Shown here in pieces: positions 16,547 to 28,144 of a stretch of DNA of 64,000 bases (its first letter is position 1; every line of letters starts with the position of its first letter). The notes below the pieces were generated by a model, which had not been told where the DNA came from, did no database searches, and saw only the letters and a list, made by a program, of their open reading frames with translations. Source of the DNA: Dietzia natronolimnaea. GTDB lineage: Bacteria > Actinomycetota > Actinomycetes > Mycobacteriales > Mycobacteriaceae. A program made the position numbers and the translations under genes. Location of the stretch: contig NZ_NTGA01000016.1 in NCBI RefSeq assembly GCF_002289575.1, forward strand, positions 1 through 64,000, given 5' to 3'.

Positions 16547-16681
16547 CTAGCCGGCCGGGGCCGGGTGCTCACCCCCGCACCACTGCTCAGCGGGGACGGC
16601 GGCCTTGACCTGGTCGACGTGCTGACCACAGCCGTCCCAGGTGGTCTTGCCGCAGACGGAACAGGCGACGGGGTAACACAT
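16547..16681 (-). CDS. 44-residue Cys-rich metal-binding-like protein
   Basis: A very short gene starting ATG 16681, with AAGGAG about 8 bp upstream. The product begins MCYPVACSVCGKTTWDGCGQ and has five cysteines (residues 2, 7, 10, 18 and 35) and two histidines, including one CxxC. It looks like a conserved actinobacterial small protein that probably binds zinc or another soft metal. Its promoter region carries an ATACCC-N4-GGGTAT palindrome typical of CsoR/CstR-family operators, which suggests control by copper or reactive sulfur. That link is inferred; the biochemical role is unknown. Confidence 0.75.
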   Translation of the reverse strand: MCYPVACSVCGKTTWDGCGQHVDQVKAAVPAEQWCGGEHPAPAG

Positions 16682-16727
16682 GGCGTTCTCCTTCAAGGGG
16701 GTTCTCGACCCGACCGGGCATCGTTCG

Positions 16728-16743
16728 ATACCCCCTAGGGTAT
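16728..16743 (-). promoter_or_regulatory. CsoR/CstR-like palindromic operator
   Basis: ATACCC (16728-16733) and GGGTAT (16738-16743) form a perfect inverted repeat around CCTA, 47-62 bp upstream of the 44-residue Cys-rich gene and just past the rmlC stop. CsoR, CstR and RicR regulators bind sites of this TACCC...GGGTA type. No such regulator gene is in the window, so the pairing is inferred from the motif alone. Confidence 0.5.
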
Positions 16744-16744
16744 G

Positions 16745-17428
16745 TCAGTCGGCGCCAGGACGCCACTCCTCGTCCACCCGCGCGGTGGCCTCCCGCAGAC
16801 GCTCCACGTGCGCCTCGCAGTCCTCCCACCGCGGCAGGCGACCGGCGGCCGCGGCGTCGAGCAGGCTCGGCGCGTCGCGGTCCTTACCGCTCATCACGTG
16901 CGTGATCGGGGTGCCGTCGAGCGCCACGGAGGGCCAGTCGATGGCGAGGTGGGGGTCGAAGGCGTCCACGCCGTGCTCGGCGCCCGGTCGCCACCCCTCC
17001 GAGCACAGGTACATCACGGTGGACTGCGGCTCGAGGGAGAGGAATCCGTGCGCCACGCCCTCGGGGATGTACACCGCACGCTGATCGCCTGAGTCGAGGA
17101 TGACCCCGGACCACTCCCCGAACGTCGGCGAGCCCACACGCACGTCCACCACCACGTCGAAGACCGTTCCGGACGGGCACATCACATACTTGGCCTGGCC
17201 GGGCGGCACCTCGGCGTAGTGGAGGCCGCGCAGGACCCCCTCGCCCGAGACCGACACGTTGACCTGCGCGAGGTCGAAGCGGTGCCCTGTCAGACGGCGG
17301 AAGGCCGCGTCGGTGAACGCCTCGTGGAAGACCCCGCGGTCATCGGAGATCCGGCGGGGGGTGATCTCCCACGCCCCCGTCACGCTCAACTCGCGTAGCC
17401 GCACCGGCGGTCCCGCCTTCCTGTCCAC
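16745..17428 (-). CDS. rmlC: dTDP-4-dehydrorhamnose 3,5-epimerase RmlC
   Basis: Cupin-fold epimerase of dTDP-L-rhamnose synthesis, needed for the rhamnose linker of arabinogalactan in mycolata. The 227 residues include the family signature FDLAQVNVSVSGEGVLRGLHY with the catalytic histidine, the DVVVDVR segment with its aspartate, and YIPEGVAHGFLSL. It starts at GTG 17428 with AGGAG upstream. It is separated from rmlD-A-B by about 3 kb of unrelated genes, so the pathway is split into two units here. Confidence 0.93.
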   Translation of the reverse strand: MDRKAGPPVRLRELSVTGAWEITPRRISDDRGVFHEAFTDAAFRRLTGHRFDLAQVNVSVSGEGVLRGLHYAEVPPGQAKYVMCPSGTVFDVVVDVRVGSPTFGEWSGVILDSGDQRAVYIPEGVAHGFLSLEPQSTVMYLCSEGWRPGAEHGVDAFDPHLAIDWPSVALDGTPITHVMSGKDRDAPSLLDAAAAGRLPRWEDCEAHVERLREATARVDEEWRPGAD

Positions 17429-17480
17429 CCGACTCCTGACCCGCCCACCCTAGCGGGGCACGCCGTGACCGCCCGAGGCG

Positions 17481-18032
17481 TCAACCCCGCATGGCGCCGA
17501 CGATCTGCCCGGCCGTCCACTCGCCGATCATCAGGCAGTCCATGGCCGAGTCGTGCAGACCCGCGTCCTCGCGCCACCCGGTGACGACGAACTGGAAGAC
17601 GTAGGTCGCCTCGTCGTCGCTCCATCCCACGATCAGGCTCGAGGTGGCCATCTCGCCGGGCTCGGCGGTGTAGGTGCCGCGAATGAAGCGATAGACGCTG
17701 CGCACGGCGCCCGCGTCCTCGTCGCCCTCTCCCGCAACCTCCTCCAGCAGGGTCCAGTCGGTGAGCACCTCCGCGGTGGCCACGATCATCGTCACAGCGT
17801 CGTCGGTGGACATGGCGGGGGCGACGCGGGCACAGGTGGCCACGGCGTTGGGCGAGAACCCGTCGCGGTGCGCACCCGGGTCCACGTAGATCACGGCCGA
17901 CGGCTCCGGCGACTCGATCCGCTGCCACGGCTCGTTGTCCACCCAGGTCAACGGTTGCGCCGCGACCGCCATCGGCGGGCTCGCCTCGAGTGAGCGGCCC
18001 GTCGAGGCGCAGAACTCCTGTATCGAGGCCAT
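17481..18032 (-). CDS. LpqN/LpqT-like protein without lipoprotein signal
   Basis: A 183-residue protein resembling the mycobacterial LpqN/LpqT family in its second half (GFSPNAVATCARV; FIRGTYTAEPGEMATSSLIV; ATYVFQFVVTG). Unlike those lipoproteins it has no signal peptide or lipobox, so it is probably cytoplasmic. It starts 1 bp after the stop of the SDR gene at 18034, so the two are likely co-translated. The ligand and function are unknown. The family call is from remembered motif similarity. Confidence 0.6.
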   Translation of the reverse strand: MASIQEFCASTGRSLEASPPMAVAAQPLTWVDNEPWQRIESPEPSAVIYVDPGAHRDGFSPNAVATCARVAPAMSTDDAVTMIVATAEVLTDWTLLEEVAGEGDEDAGAVRSVYRFIRGTYTAEPGEMATSSLIVGWSDDEATYVFQFVVTGWREDAGLHDSAMDCLMIGEWTAGQIVGAMRG

Positions 18033-18033
18033 G

Positions 18034-18840
18034 TCAGCCCTGCAGTCCCGCGCCGACGATGTGCGCCCCGCCGTCCACGACGATGGTCTGCCCGGTGATC
18101 CAGTGGGCGTCGTCGGAGAGCAGAAAGGACACGGGGCCGGCGATGTCGTCGGGGACCCCCAGCCGGCCCGCGGGCAACGCGGCGGACATCTGCTCCTCGC
18201 GGCCGGTGTAGAGCGCCTCGGCGAAGCGGGTCTTGACCACGCCCGGGGCGACGGCGTTGACCCGGACGGCCGGTCCGACCTCCACCGCCAGCTCCTGCGT
18301 CAACCGCATCACCAGCGCCTTCGTGGCGCCGTACCACCCGATCCCCGGAGAGGGCGCCAGGCCCGCGATCGAGGCCACGTTGACCACCGCCCCACCCCGC
18401 TCGCCGAGACCCGAGTGATAGACCTTCTGCGTCCACGCCAATGTGCCCAGCGCATTGACCTCGGTGATCTTGCGGGCGGCCGCCAGGTCCGCGTCGACCG
18501 TCCGACCGAACACCGGGTTGATGCCGGTGTTGTTGACCAGCAGGTCCACGGGCCCGAAGGTCTGCTCGGCCCGGGCAACCACCTCGCGCTGGTGGTCCTC
18601 GTCGTCGGACTTGCCCGCCACCGCGAGCACCCGCTCCGGCGCACCCAATTCGGCGACCGCCTCGTCGAGCCCCTCCTGCCCGCGGGCGGTGATCACCACG
18701 GACGCCCCCTCGGACAGCAGGCGCCGCGCGATTCCCAGGCCGATCCCCCGGCTCGCGCCGGTGACGAGGGCCGTCCTCCCGGCGAAGCGGTCGGGCACGA
18801 CGGGGCCGGTGCGGGGGGCGGGAAGGGGGGAAGGGTTCAC
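18034..18840 (-). CDS. short-chain dehydrogenase/reductase
   Basis: A 268-residue classical SDR with a Rossmann fold. The cofactor motif TGASRGIG is near residue 27, NNTG marks the adenine-binding loop (NNAG in most), and the catalytic Ser, Tyr and Lys appear in VASIAGL and WYGATKALV. PGVVKTRF and VDGG complete the pattern. GTG 18840 is chosen since AGGAG lies 7 bp upstream; an earlier in-frame codon at 18864 adds only His/Arg residues. The substrate is not predictable. It is followed directly by the LpqN-like gene. Confidence 0.88.
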   Translation of the reverse strand: MNPSPLPAPRTGPVVPDRFAGRTALVTGASRGIGLGIARRLLSEGASVVITARGQEGLDEAVAELGAPERVLAVAGKSDDEDHQREVVARAEQTFGPVDLLVNNTGINPVFGRTVDADLAAARKITEVNALGTLAWTQKVYHSGLGERGGAVVNVASIAGLAPSPGIGWYGATKALVMRLTQELAVEVGPAVRVNAVAPGVVKTRFAEALYTGREEQMSAALPAGRLGVPDDIAGPVSFLLSDDAHWITGQTIVVDGGAHIVGAGLQG

Positions 18841-19035
18841 GTGGTGTCTCCTGGTGTGATTCAACGCTCTCTCGGGTGTGCACTCCCAGCCTAGAGGCCG
18901 TGTCGCAGTCGTACGTTCACGGGATTTTCTCAGCCGCCCCCAGAGAATCCCGTCCGACAGGCGGGACGGGAGTTACAGTCGTCGTCAGGACTCAACCGGC
19001 CGTCACACACGGCACAACTACCCCAGGGCGTGCTT

Positions 19036-19899
19036 ATGACACCACTTGCCCCACGCGGTGCGGCGGATACCCCTGTGTGCTCGATCCTGGACATCCCGGG
19101 GCCCCGCTGGTTCGGCGAGGGCGACCCCATCTGGCGTGTCCACGGCGATGCGGCGACCCCGATCGGGGTGACCACCGGACTACTCATGCTGGCGGCGAAC
19201 CCGGCCTACGCGTCCACATTCGCCGCCGCGGGGGCGGTCGACGACCCCTGGTCGGTGGACGCGTACCTGCACGACCTCATCGAAATCACCACGTTCGGCA
19301 CGGTCGACGACGCGATGGTGACGATCGAGAACTCCCACCGCGACCGCGCGTTCTCCGGCACCACCGAGCACGGTCAGTACTACTACGGTTCGGACCCCGA
19401 GCTCGTGGAGTGGGCGCACGCCGCCACCACGTGGGCCCTTCTCGCGGCCTACCAACGCTTCGCCGCGCGACCGCTCACCCCGGACGAGTCCGACCGGTAC
19501 GTCTGTCAGACGGCCGGCGTCGCGCACCTGCACGGCTGCCGGGTCTCCCCCACGACGGTCCGCGAACTCGAGCAACTGCTCCGTTCGTCCCGTGATCGCG
19601 CCCGTGCGACCACCGCCGGCCGGAGCGTCGCGACACGGCTGCGCGAGACGGCGCGCGAGTGCAGGGGCCTGGAGCGGACGTCCGTGACCGCCCACCGGTC
19701 GTGTGTCACGGTGGTCCACGCCGCCGCGAGCCTCGTGCCGTCCGACGTCCGTCGAGCCCTCGACCTCCCCCACCGCCCCATGGACCGCTCCGCCGTCTTC
19801 GGCCGCATCACCAGGGCGCACGAGGGCCTGGGGGCGCCGATGCTCACAACCCGCGCGCCCATCGCCGCGCCCTCCGCCATGAGGGCGCGACCCGCCTGA
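19036..19899 (+). CDS. DUF2236 (MpaB/latex-clearing-like) oxygenase family protein
   Basis: A 287-residue protein of the DUF2236 family. Typical elements are the N-terminal arginine/histidine region, SHRDRAFSGTTEHGQYYYGSDPELVEWAHAAT in place of the usual HxxVxG...DP...WVHA block, and helices before residue 290. Members of this family bind heme b in the few studied cases (for example latex-clearing protein). The histidines at SHRDR and EWAHA are candidate ligands. ATG 19036 is preferred over GTG 19030, although neither has a strong ribosome site. It is divergent from the SDR at 18840. Confidence 0.75.
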   Translation: MTPLAPRGAADTPVCSILDIPGPRWFGEGDPIWRVHGDAATPIGVTTGLLMLAANPAYASTFAAAGAVDDPWSVDAYLHDLIEITTFGTVDDAMVTIENSHRDRAFSGTTEHGQYYYGSDPELVEWAHAATTWALLAAYQRFAARPLTPDESDRYVCQTAGVAHLHGCRVSPTTVRELEQLLRSSRDRARATTAGRSVATRLRETARECRGLERTSVTAHRSCVTVVHAAASLVPSDVRRALDLPHRPMDRSAVFGRITRAHEGLGAPMLTTRAPIAAPSAMRARPA

Positions 19900-19919
19900 G
19901 CTGCCGCTGTCAGTAGTCA

Positions 19920-20507
19920 CTACCAGTGGCCGTTGAGCCACCCCTTGGCGAACCCCGCGATCTCCCAGACCAGGTGCACCGGGAGCATCGGCCAGTCGAT
20001 GCGCTCGATCGGCGTCATCCGCACCTCTACCCCGGTCGCCGCACGCATCCACTGACCGGCCCGCAGGGTGTGGGGCCGATTGGTGACGACGAGGATCCGC
20101 TCCCATCCACGGGCCCGGGCGATGGCGGCGACCGCCTGCGCCTCACCCCACGTGGTTCGTGGCTCGGGAGCGAAGCAGGCCACCTCCGCACCGGCCGGGC
20201 GGCCCGCACCCGTACACAGCCGCCGGGCGATGCGTTCCGAGTTGCCTCCCGGGTTGGAGACCACCAGCGTGTCGGCGAACCCGGCCTCTACCAGCTCACG
20301 CGCATAGGCGTGCCTGCCGTCATTCGCGCCGGCGAGCATGACCACCGCATCGGCGGCGACCGGCTCGTCCGCGCGCGGGTGGAGTAGGAACACACCCCAG
20401 GCGGACAGGGCGAGGGCGGCGGTGATGCCAATGGCTCCGGCGGCGAACGCCGCGCGGCGCAGGCGTGGACCGCGGCGGGAGCGAGAGTCGCGGCGGGAGG
20501 GAGTCAT
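19920..20507 (-). CDS. DUF218 / YdcF-family membrane protein
   Basis: A 195-residue protein with an Arg-rich N-terminus, one signal-anchor helix (AAFAAGAIGITAALALSAWGVFL) and an extracytoplasmic DUF218 domain. The domain shows VVMLAGANDGRHAYARELV, DTLVVSNPGG, TTWGEAQAVAAI and VVTNRPHTLRAG. Related proteins (SanA, YdcF) are linked to envelope integrity and peptidoglycan or lipid-carrier metabolism. It lies 22 bp downstream of rmlD, so it is probably co-transcribed with the rhamnose genes, which fits an envelope role. ATG 20507 is chosen. The reaction is unknown. Confidence 0.8.
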   Translation of the reverse strand: MTPSRRDSRSRRGPRLRRAAFAAGAIGITAALALSAWGVFLLHPRADEPVAADAVVMLAGANDGRHAYARELVEAGFADTLVVSNPGGNSERIARRLCTGAGRPAGAEVACFAPEPRTTWGEAQAVAAIARARGWERILVVTNRPHTLRAGQWMRAATGVEVRMTPIERIDWPMLPVHLVWEIAGFAKGWLNGHW

Positions 20508-20529
20508 GGCGCCGAGGACACCGGCGGGC

Positions 20530-21515
20530 TCACCGGTCACGACCACCGCGCGCGCGGTGTGCGTGCTCGGCGATCGCGGCGGAGAGGTCGGCCCGCCAGT
20601 CCGGTAGTGGCGCGAGTCCCGCCGCCCGCCACGAGGCGTCGGACAGCACGGAGAAGGTCGGCCTCGGCGCCGGGCGGGGGAACTCGGAGGAGCTGCAGGG
20701 GCGGATCCGGTCCGGGTCGGCCCCGTACCGGCGGAACGCCTCGCGGGCGAGCTCGCACCAGGTCGCGCGCCCGCCTCCGGCAGCGTGAAGGGTGAGACCT
20801 CGGGTGTCGACCCGGCCGGCCTTCTCGGCGGCCAGCATTTCCAGCAGACCGCCGGCGAGCGCCTGCGTCGAGGTGGGCGAGCCCCACTGGTCGTCGACCA
20901 CGGTGAGCTGGTCCCGCTCGCGCTCCAGCCGAACCATGGTGGCCACGAAGTCGCTACCGGCCAGGTCGATCTTCTCGCGATTCGGCCCGGTGTAGAGCCA
21001 GGCGGTCCGGACGATGGTCGCCTCCGGATGCGCCGAGAGCACGGACTGCTCACCGGCGAGCTTGGTGCGGCCGTAGGCGGTGCGGGGGGCCGCTGGATCG
21101 TCTGGTTGGAGCGCAGGGGCGGTGGCCGGGTCGCCGCCTCCGGGGACCTCACCCGAGAACACGTAGTCGGTGCTGATGTGGATCAACCGGATCCCGCGAT
21201 CGCGGCAGGCCACCGCCAGCGACCCCGCGCCGTCGGTGTTGATCGCCCGGGCCCCCGCCTCGTCGGACTCGGCGCCGTCGACGTCGGTGTACGCAGCGGC
21301 GTTGATGACGACCTCGGGATCGTGGCGCTCGAGGGCCGCTGCAATCGACGCGTGGTCCGTGATGTTCAACTCGCCACGGCCCGGGGCGTGGGCCACCCCG
21401 GAGAGCGCATGCCCGAGTTGCCCGCGACCCCCTGTGACGAGGATCCGCACCAGCCCGGTGGGGCGATAGGAGTCCCCGGAACCCACTGCATCCGCTCCTC
21501 CCGGACCGCCGGCGC

Positions 21516-21519
<4 letters not shown>
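20530..21519 (-). CDS. rmlD: dTDP-4-dehydrorhamnose reductase RmlD
   Basis: The last enzyme of dTDP-L-rhamnose synthesis, an extended SDR. Motifs are the nucleotide-binding [30 protein letters not shown], the catalytic ISTDYVFSG serine/threonine region and the YGRTK Tyr-Lys pair. I start at GTG 21519, which overlaps the rmlA stop by 4 bp (GTGA). This leaves a ~23-residue N-terminal extension before the fold; an internal GTG directly before RILVTGG is an alternative. Total length is 329 residues. Confidence 0.92.
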
Positions 21520-24560
<3,041 letters not shown>

Positions 24561-24654
24561 ACACCGATTGTGGCCGCTCGACAGTGCGGCGCGCCTCCCG
24601 CCGCGCGGCACCGGGCTCAGTGAGGAGGCTAAGTGACGGGGCTCGGTGACGGGT

Positions 24655-25731
24655 TCAGTGGGACTCGCGCGCCTGCTCGGCCTGGGCCTCGCGACGGATA
24701 TCAGCGGACTCGTCGATGGTCTTCTGTCGCTTCTCCTCGGCCTTGTCGCTGGCTGCGGTGTCGCGCGGCGGCAGCTGGATGGTCTCCTCGGCGTGCATTC
24801 CGGCCTGCAGCTCGCGGGCCCGTTCGACCTCGGCGTCGACCTCGGCCCCGAACAGCAGCGCGTTGTTGGTGATCCAGAGCCAGAGCAGGAAGATGATGAC
24901 GCCGGCCAGCGACCCGTACGTGGCGTTGTAGCTGGAGAAGTTGGACACGTAGAACACGAACCCTGCGGTGGCGACGGCCCAGACCAGCAGCGCCACGATC
25001 GCACCGAGGGAGACCCACCGGAACTTCGGCTGCTTGACGTTGGGCGCGAACCCGTAGAGCGAGGCGAGGATCACGACGACGACGAGGATCAGCGCCGGCC
25101 ACTTAGCGATGCCCCATACGGCCACCGCGGTGTCGCCGAGGCCCACGAGGTCACCCACCCAGGCGGCGATCGGTCCGCTGACGACGAGCATGAGTCCGGC
25201 CAGGCAGACCAGGAGGAGGAGCACGGCGGTCAACAGCAGCATGGCGGGCTTGAGCTTCCAGAAGGGCCGACCCTCCTCGACCTCGTAGATGCGGTTCATG
25301 GCCCGCCCGAAGGCACCCACGTACCCGGACGCCGTCCAGAGCGCGCCCAGCAGGCCGGTGACGAGGGCGAGGCCAGCGGCAGGGGTGTTGACCAGAGACT
25401 CGATCGGCCCGCGGAGCGCGGCGAGCGTCTCCTCCGGCGCGGCGCCCTCGAACAGGTCCATCACGGCGTTGACGGTCTCCTGCCCCTGACCGAACACACC
25501 GAGCAGCGACACCACCGCCAACAGTGCGGGAAAGATCGAGAGCACCGCGAAGTAGGTCAGCGCGGCGGCCAGGTCCGTGCACTTGTCCTTGGAGAACTCC
25601 GCGGCGGCGCGCGTGAGACCGATCTTCCAGGTGCCCGCCTTCAGCGAGGTGGGCGACTCGGGTTTGCCCGAATCGGGGTCGGCCTCCGGGTCGGGCTTGT
25701 CGGTGATGTCTCGGGTGCTGTTCGCGCTCAT
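24655..25731 (-). CDS. YihY/BrkB family membrane protein (paralogue 2)
   Basis: A 358-residue YihY-family protein, clearly paralogous to the gene at 23433-24560. The shared blocks are ALTYFAVLSIFPALLAVVSLLG, ALWTASGYVGAFGRAMN and YGSLAGVIIFLLWLWITNNALLFGA. The N-terminus has a charged Asp/Pro extension and the C-terminus a charged helix-forming tail (KAEEKRQKTIDESADIRREAQ). It has no Pro/Glu repeat. ATG 25731 is used; an in-frame codon at 25767 would add 12 residues. The 94-bp gap to paralogue 1 shows no clear terminator, so they may share a transcript. Confidence 0.87.
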   Translation of the reverse strand: MSANSTRDITDKPDPEADPDSGKPESPTSLKAGTWKIGLTRAAAEFSKDKCTDLAAALTYFAVLSIFPALLAVVSLLGVFGQGQETVNAVMDLFEGAAPEETLAALRGPIESLVNTPAAGLALVTGLLGALWTASGYVGAFGRAMNRIYEVEEGRPFWKLKPAMLLLTAVLLLLVCLAGLMLVVSGPIAAWVGDLVGLGDTAVAVWGIAKWPALILVVVVILASLYGFAPNVKQPKFRWVSLGAIVALLVWAVATAGFVFYVSNFSSYNATYGSLAGVIIFLLWLWITNNALLFGAEVDAEVERARELQAGMHAEETIQLPPRDTAASDKAEEKRQKTIDESADIRREAQAEQARESH

Positions 25732-25896
25732 GCAGGTAACTGTTCCACCGGTGACCCCCGCGCGCATCCTCTGGGGTCGATCTCCACCGGGGGTGACGTG
25801 CCGGTCATGTGCGTTACCCTCGTCGGTGCCACATCACCAAAGCGTGACTTCACCTGTGTCGCAGCACACGCGACCCCGACCTCTCAGGAGCATTCC

Positions 25897-26292
25897 ATGA
25901 GCCTGTCCAACGCCATCCTCCGCGGAGTCACCGGCGCGTTCGTCCTCAACTCGGGCCTGTCCAAGCGCGACCTGCCCACCGAGGCCGCCCAGGGACTGCA
26001 GGGCTTCGCCGCCACCGGGGTACCGCAGGTGACCACGATGGAACCGGACACGTTCGGGAAGTTCGTCTCCTACTCCGAGATCGGTATCGGCGCGGCTCTG
26101 CTCACGCCGTTCGTGTCGCCGCGCCTCGCCGGCGCCGCACTCGGAACCTTCTCGGCAGGTCTGCTGTCGATGTACTTCCGCAACCCCTCGATGACCGAGG
26201 CCGACGGCGTCCGCCCGTCCCAGGAGGGCATGAGCCTGGCCAAGGACGTGTTCATGGCGGCCATCGCGGGGGCCCTGATCACCAGCAAGTGA
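25897..26292 (+). CDS. small hydrophobic protein, possibly membrane-associated
   Basis: A 131-residue protein starting at ATG 25897 with AGGAG upstream. It has moderately hydrophobic segments (AILRGVTGAFVLNSGL; YSEIGIGAALLTPFVSPRLAGAALGTFSAGLL; DVFMAAIAGALITSK) and an unusual conserved-looking FRNPSMTEADGVRPS stretch. It resembles DoxX-like small proteins of related actinobacteria in its helix pattern, but I do not recognise the family. It ends 4 bp before the convergent cysQ gene. Confidence 0.7.
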   Translation: MSLSNAILRGVTGAFVLNSGLSKRDLPTEAAQGLQGFAATGVPQVTTMEPDTFGKFVSYSEIGIGAALLTPFVSPRLAGAALGTFSAGLLSMYFRNPSMTEADGVRPSQEGMSLAKDVFMAAIAGALITSK

Positions 26293-26296
26293 CCCC

Positions 26297-27109
26297 TCAC
26301 GCCGACGCGATGGCCTCCAGGATCGCCCCGGCCAGGTCCGAGCGGCACACCACCAGGTCCGGCAGGTAGGTCTCGGCGACGTTGTACTCCAGCGGGGAGC
26401 CGTCCACCCGCACCGCGACGAACCCCCTCGCCAGAGCCACGCCCGCCGGAGCGGCCGAGTCCCACTGGTACTGGCCGCCCGCGTGGATGTAGGCGTCGGC
26501 CTCCCCGCGCACCACGGCCGCGACCTTGGCGCCGGCCGAGCCGAGGGGCACCAGATCCCCGCCCACGGACTCCGCGACCGCCTCCGCGAACGCCGGCGGG
26601 CGGGAGGCCGAGAGCACGATTCTCGGCCGCGAGCCCGAGCGTGGCGGGAGGAGGCCACCCCCGTCCACCCCGCCGTTGCCCACGGGCGGCGCGTAGACCT
26701 CGTCGTCGTCGACCCCCATCACCACCCCGAGCGCCGGGAGCGAGACGGCGGCGGCGGTCAGCCGCGCTCGTGCGGGGTCCCCGGACCGCTCCCACAGCGC
26801 CACATGGACGGCCCAGTCCGGACGGTCGCCGAGCCCGTACTCCCGCGTGCCGTCGACGGGATCGATGATCCACACACGGTCGGCGTCGACGCGGGCCAGG
26901 TCGTCACTCGACTCCTCCGACAACACCGAGTCATCGGGCCGTTCGACGGCGAGACGCTCGAGGAGCAGGGCGTTGGCGCGGCGGTCCCCGAGGTCTCCCA
27001 GTTCGCGCTTGGTGGGCCCCGACGACCGGAGCTCCACCAACAGGCGACCGGCATCCGCGGCGAGGTCGACGGCGAGCTGCTGATCAGAGGAACGCGTGGG
27101 TGCTGTCAT
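26297..27109 (-). CDS. cysQ: 3'(2'),5'-bisphosphate nucleotidase CysQ
   Basis: An inositol-monophosphatase-fold enzyme that converts the sulfate-assimilation by-product PAP to AMP. The 270 residues show the metal-binding set: SEESSDD for the first acidic residues, WIIDPVDGTREYG (DPxDGT) and QYQWDSAAP (WDxAAP). ATG 27109. It may also act on fructose-1,6-bisphosphate or inositol phosphates, as mycobacterial CysQ does. Its place beside cysNC and cysD (29.98-32.83 kb) supports the sulfur role. Confidence 0.88.
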   Translation of the reverse strand: MTAPTRSSDQQLAVDLAADAGRLLVELRSSGPTKRELGDLGDRRANALLLERLAVERPDDSVLSEESSDDLARVDADRVWIIDPVDGTREYGLGDRPDWAVHVALWERSGDPARARLTAAAVSLPALGVVMGVDDDEVYAPPVGNGGVDGGGLLPPRSGSRPRIVLSASRPPAFAEAVAESVGGDLVPLGSAGAKVAAVVRGEADAYIHAGGQYQWDSAAPAGVALARGFVAVRVDGSPLEYNVAETYLPDLVVCRSDLAGAILEAIASA

Positions 27110-27154
27110 GACCTCCACAGTAGAAGGCCCGATGCGGCAGCGGATGCGGGACGA

Positions 27155-27370
27155 CTATCGCCGGCGCATACGCAGGCCCCGACGTCGGCTGCTCCCGTAC
27201 TCCCGGACCACGCGGGCCGGCTCATCCGGGCAACGGTGGGCGTCGGCGGCGACCCGCGCCGCGCCTCGCGAAGGCAGCGTGCCGCTGGTCGCGCCACAAC
27301 GACGGCAGCCCCAGACGGCGCCGTCGGAGGTCTCGTGGACGTAGCAGGTCCGCTCATCCGCCTCGTTCAT
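27155..27370 (-). CDS. 71-residue zinc-ribbon-like protein
   Basis: A small protein starting ATG 27370 with GAGGAG five bases upstream. It begins MNEADERTCYVHETSDGAVWG, followed by CRRCG and later HRCPDEP, so it has four cysteines and two histidines that could bind one zinc ion. The C-terminus is Arg-rich (SSRRRGLRMRRR). Function unknown; its position between cysQ and the Rrf2 regulator is the only context. Confidence 0.65.
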   Translation of the reverse strand: MNEADERTCYVHETSDGAVWGCRRCGATSGTLPSRGAARVAADAHRCPDEPARVVREYGSSRRRGLRMRRR

Positions 27371-27527
27371 ATCGCTCCTCGGAGCAGGGCGCCGACCCTG
27401 AACCGGCGCGAATTCGGCCATTGTGTCACAAAACTCTCATGTTGACGCCCGCCAGACTCTCCGGCGCCGCTCCTCCACCCCGGTCCGCGGCCGATCCGGA
27501 GATCCGCCCACATGGGAGACTGTTCCC

Positions 27528-28010
27528 ATGAGGGTCACCGCGAAATCGGACTACGCGCTTCGAGCGCTCGTCGAACTCGCGACCGCCCAGCGGTCGCACA
27601 GCGGCGACACCCCCCGCGAGAATCCGATCAGCGCCGAGGAGCTGGGGCGACTGCAGGACATCCCGCACGGCTTCCTGCAATCGATCCTGTCGGACCTGCG
27701 CCGGGCGGGCATCGTGGCCAGCCGCCGGGGCAAGACCGGTGGGTGGACGCTCGCCCAGGACGCGGCCGCCGTCAGCGTCGCCGACGTCCTCCGTGCCGTC
27801 GACGGCCCGCTCGTCAGCGTCTACGACGTGCGCCCCGAGGCGGTCGACTACAACGAGCGCGCGGCCGTCCTCCAGCACGTGTGGATCGCGTCGAGGGCGT
27901 CCCTGCGGCGGGTCATGGACGCGGTGTCCCTCGCCGACCTCGCCGAGGGGCGGCTACCGGGCGACGTCCACGCCCTCACCCTCGACCAGGACGCCTGGGA
28001 ACCCCGGTGA
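27528..28010 (+). CDS. Rrf2-family transcriptional regulator
   Basis: A 160-residue winged-helix repressor. The Rrf2 pattern is clear: MRVTAKSDYALRALVELA, ISAEELGRLQDIPHGFLQSILSDLRRAGIV and SRRGKTGGWTLA. It has no cysteine at all, so unlike NsrR, IscR or RsrR it cannot hold an iron-sulfur cluster and resembles the CymR-like branch. It lies directly upstream of a TauE/SafE permease and near cysQ and cysNC-D, so control of sulfur genes is a reasonable guess. ATG 27528. Confidence 0.88.
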   Translation: MRVTAKSDYALRALVELATAQRSHSGDTPRENPISAEELGRLQDIPHGFLQSILSDLRRAGIVASRRGKTGGWTLAQDAAAVSVADVLRAVDGPLVSVYDVRPEAVDYNERAAVLQHVWIASRASLRRVMDAVSLADLAEGRLPGDVHALTLDQDAWEPR

Positions 28011-28144
28011 CCGTAGGGCCCCACCTCTGCTGCTGACCTACCGGCCCACCGTGGTGGCCAACACCAGGCGTCGCTGCTAAAGTCTACTGAACTACTATGT
28101 TTAATGCCCTACTGTTTGCCGACCCGCGCCGGAGGACCCCCCTC

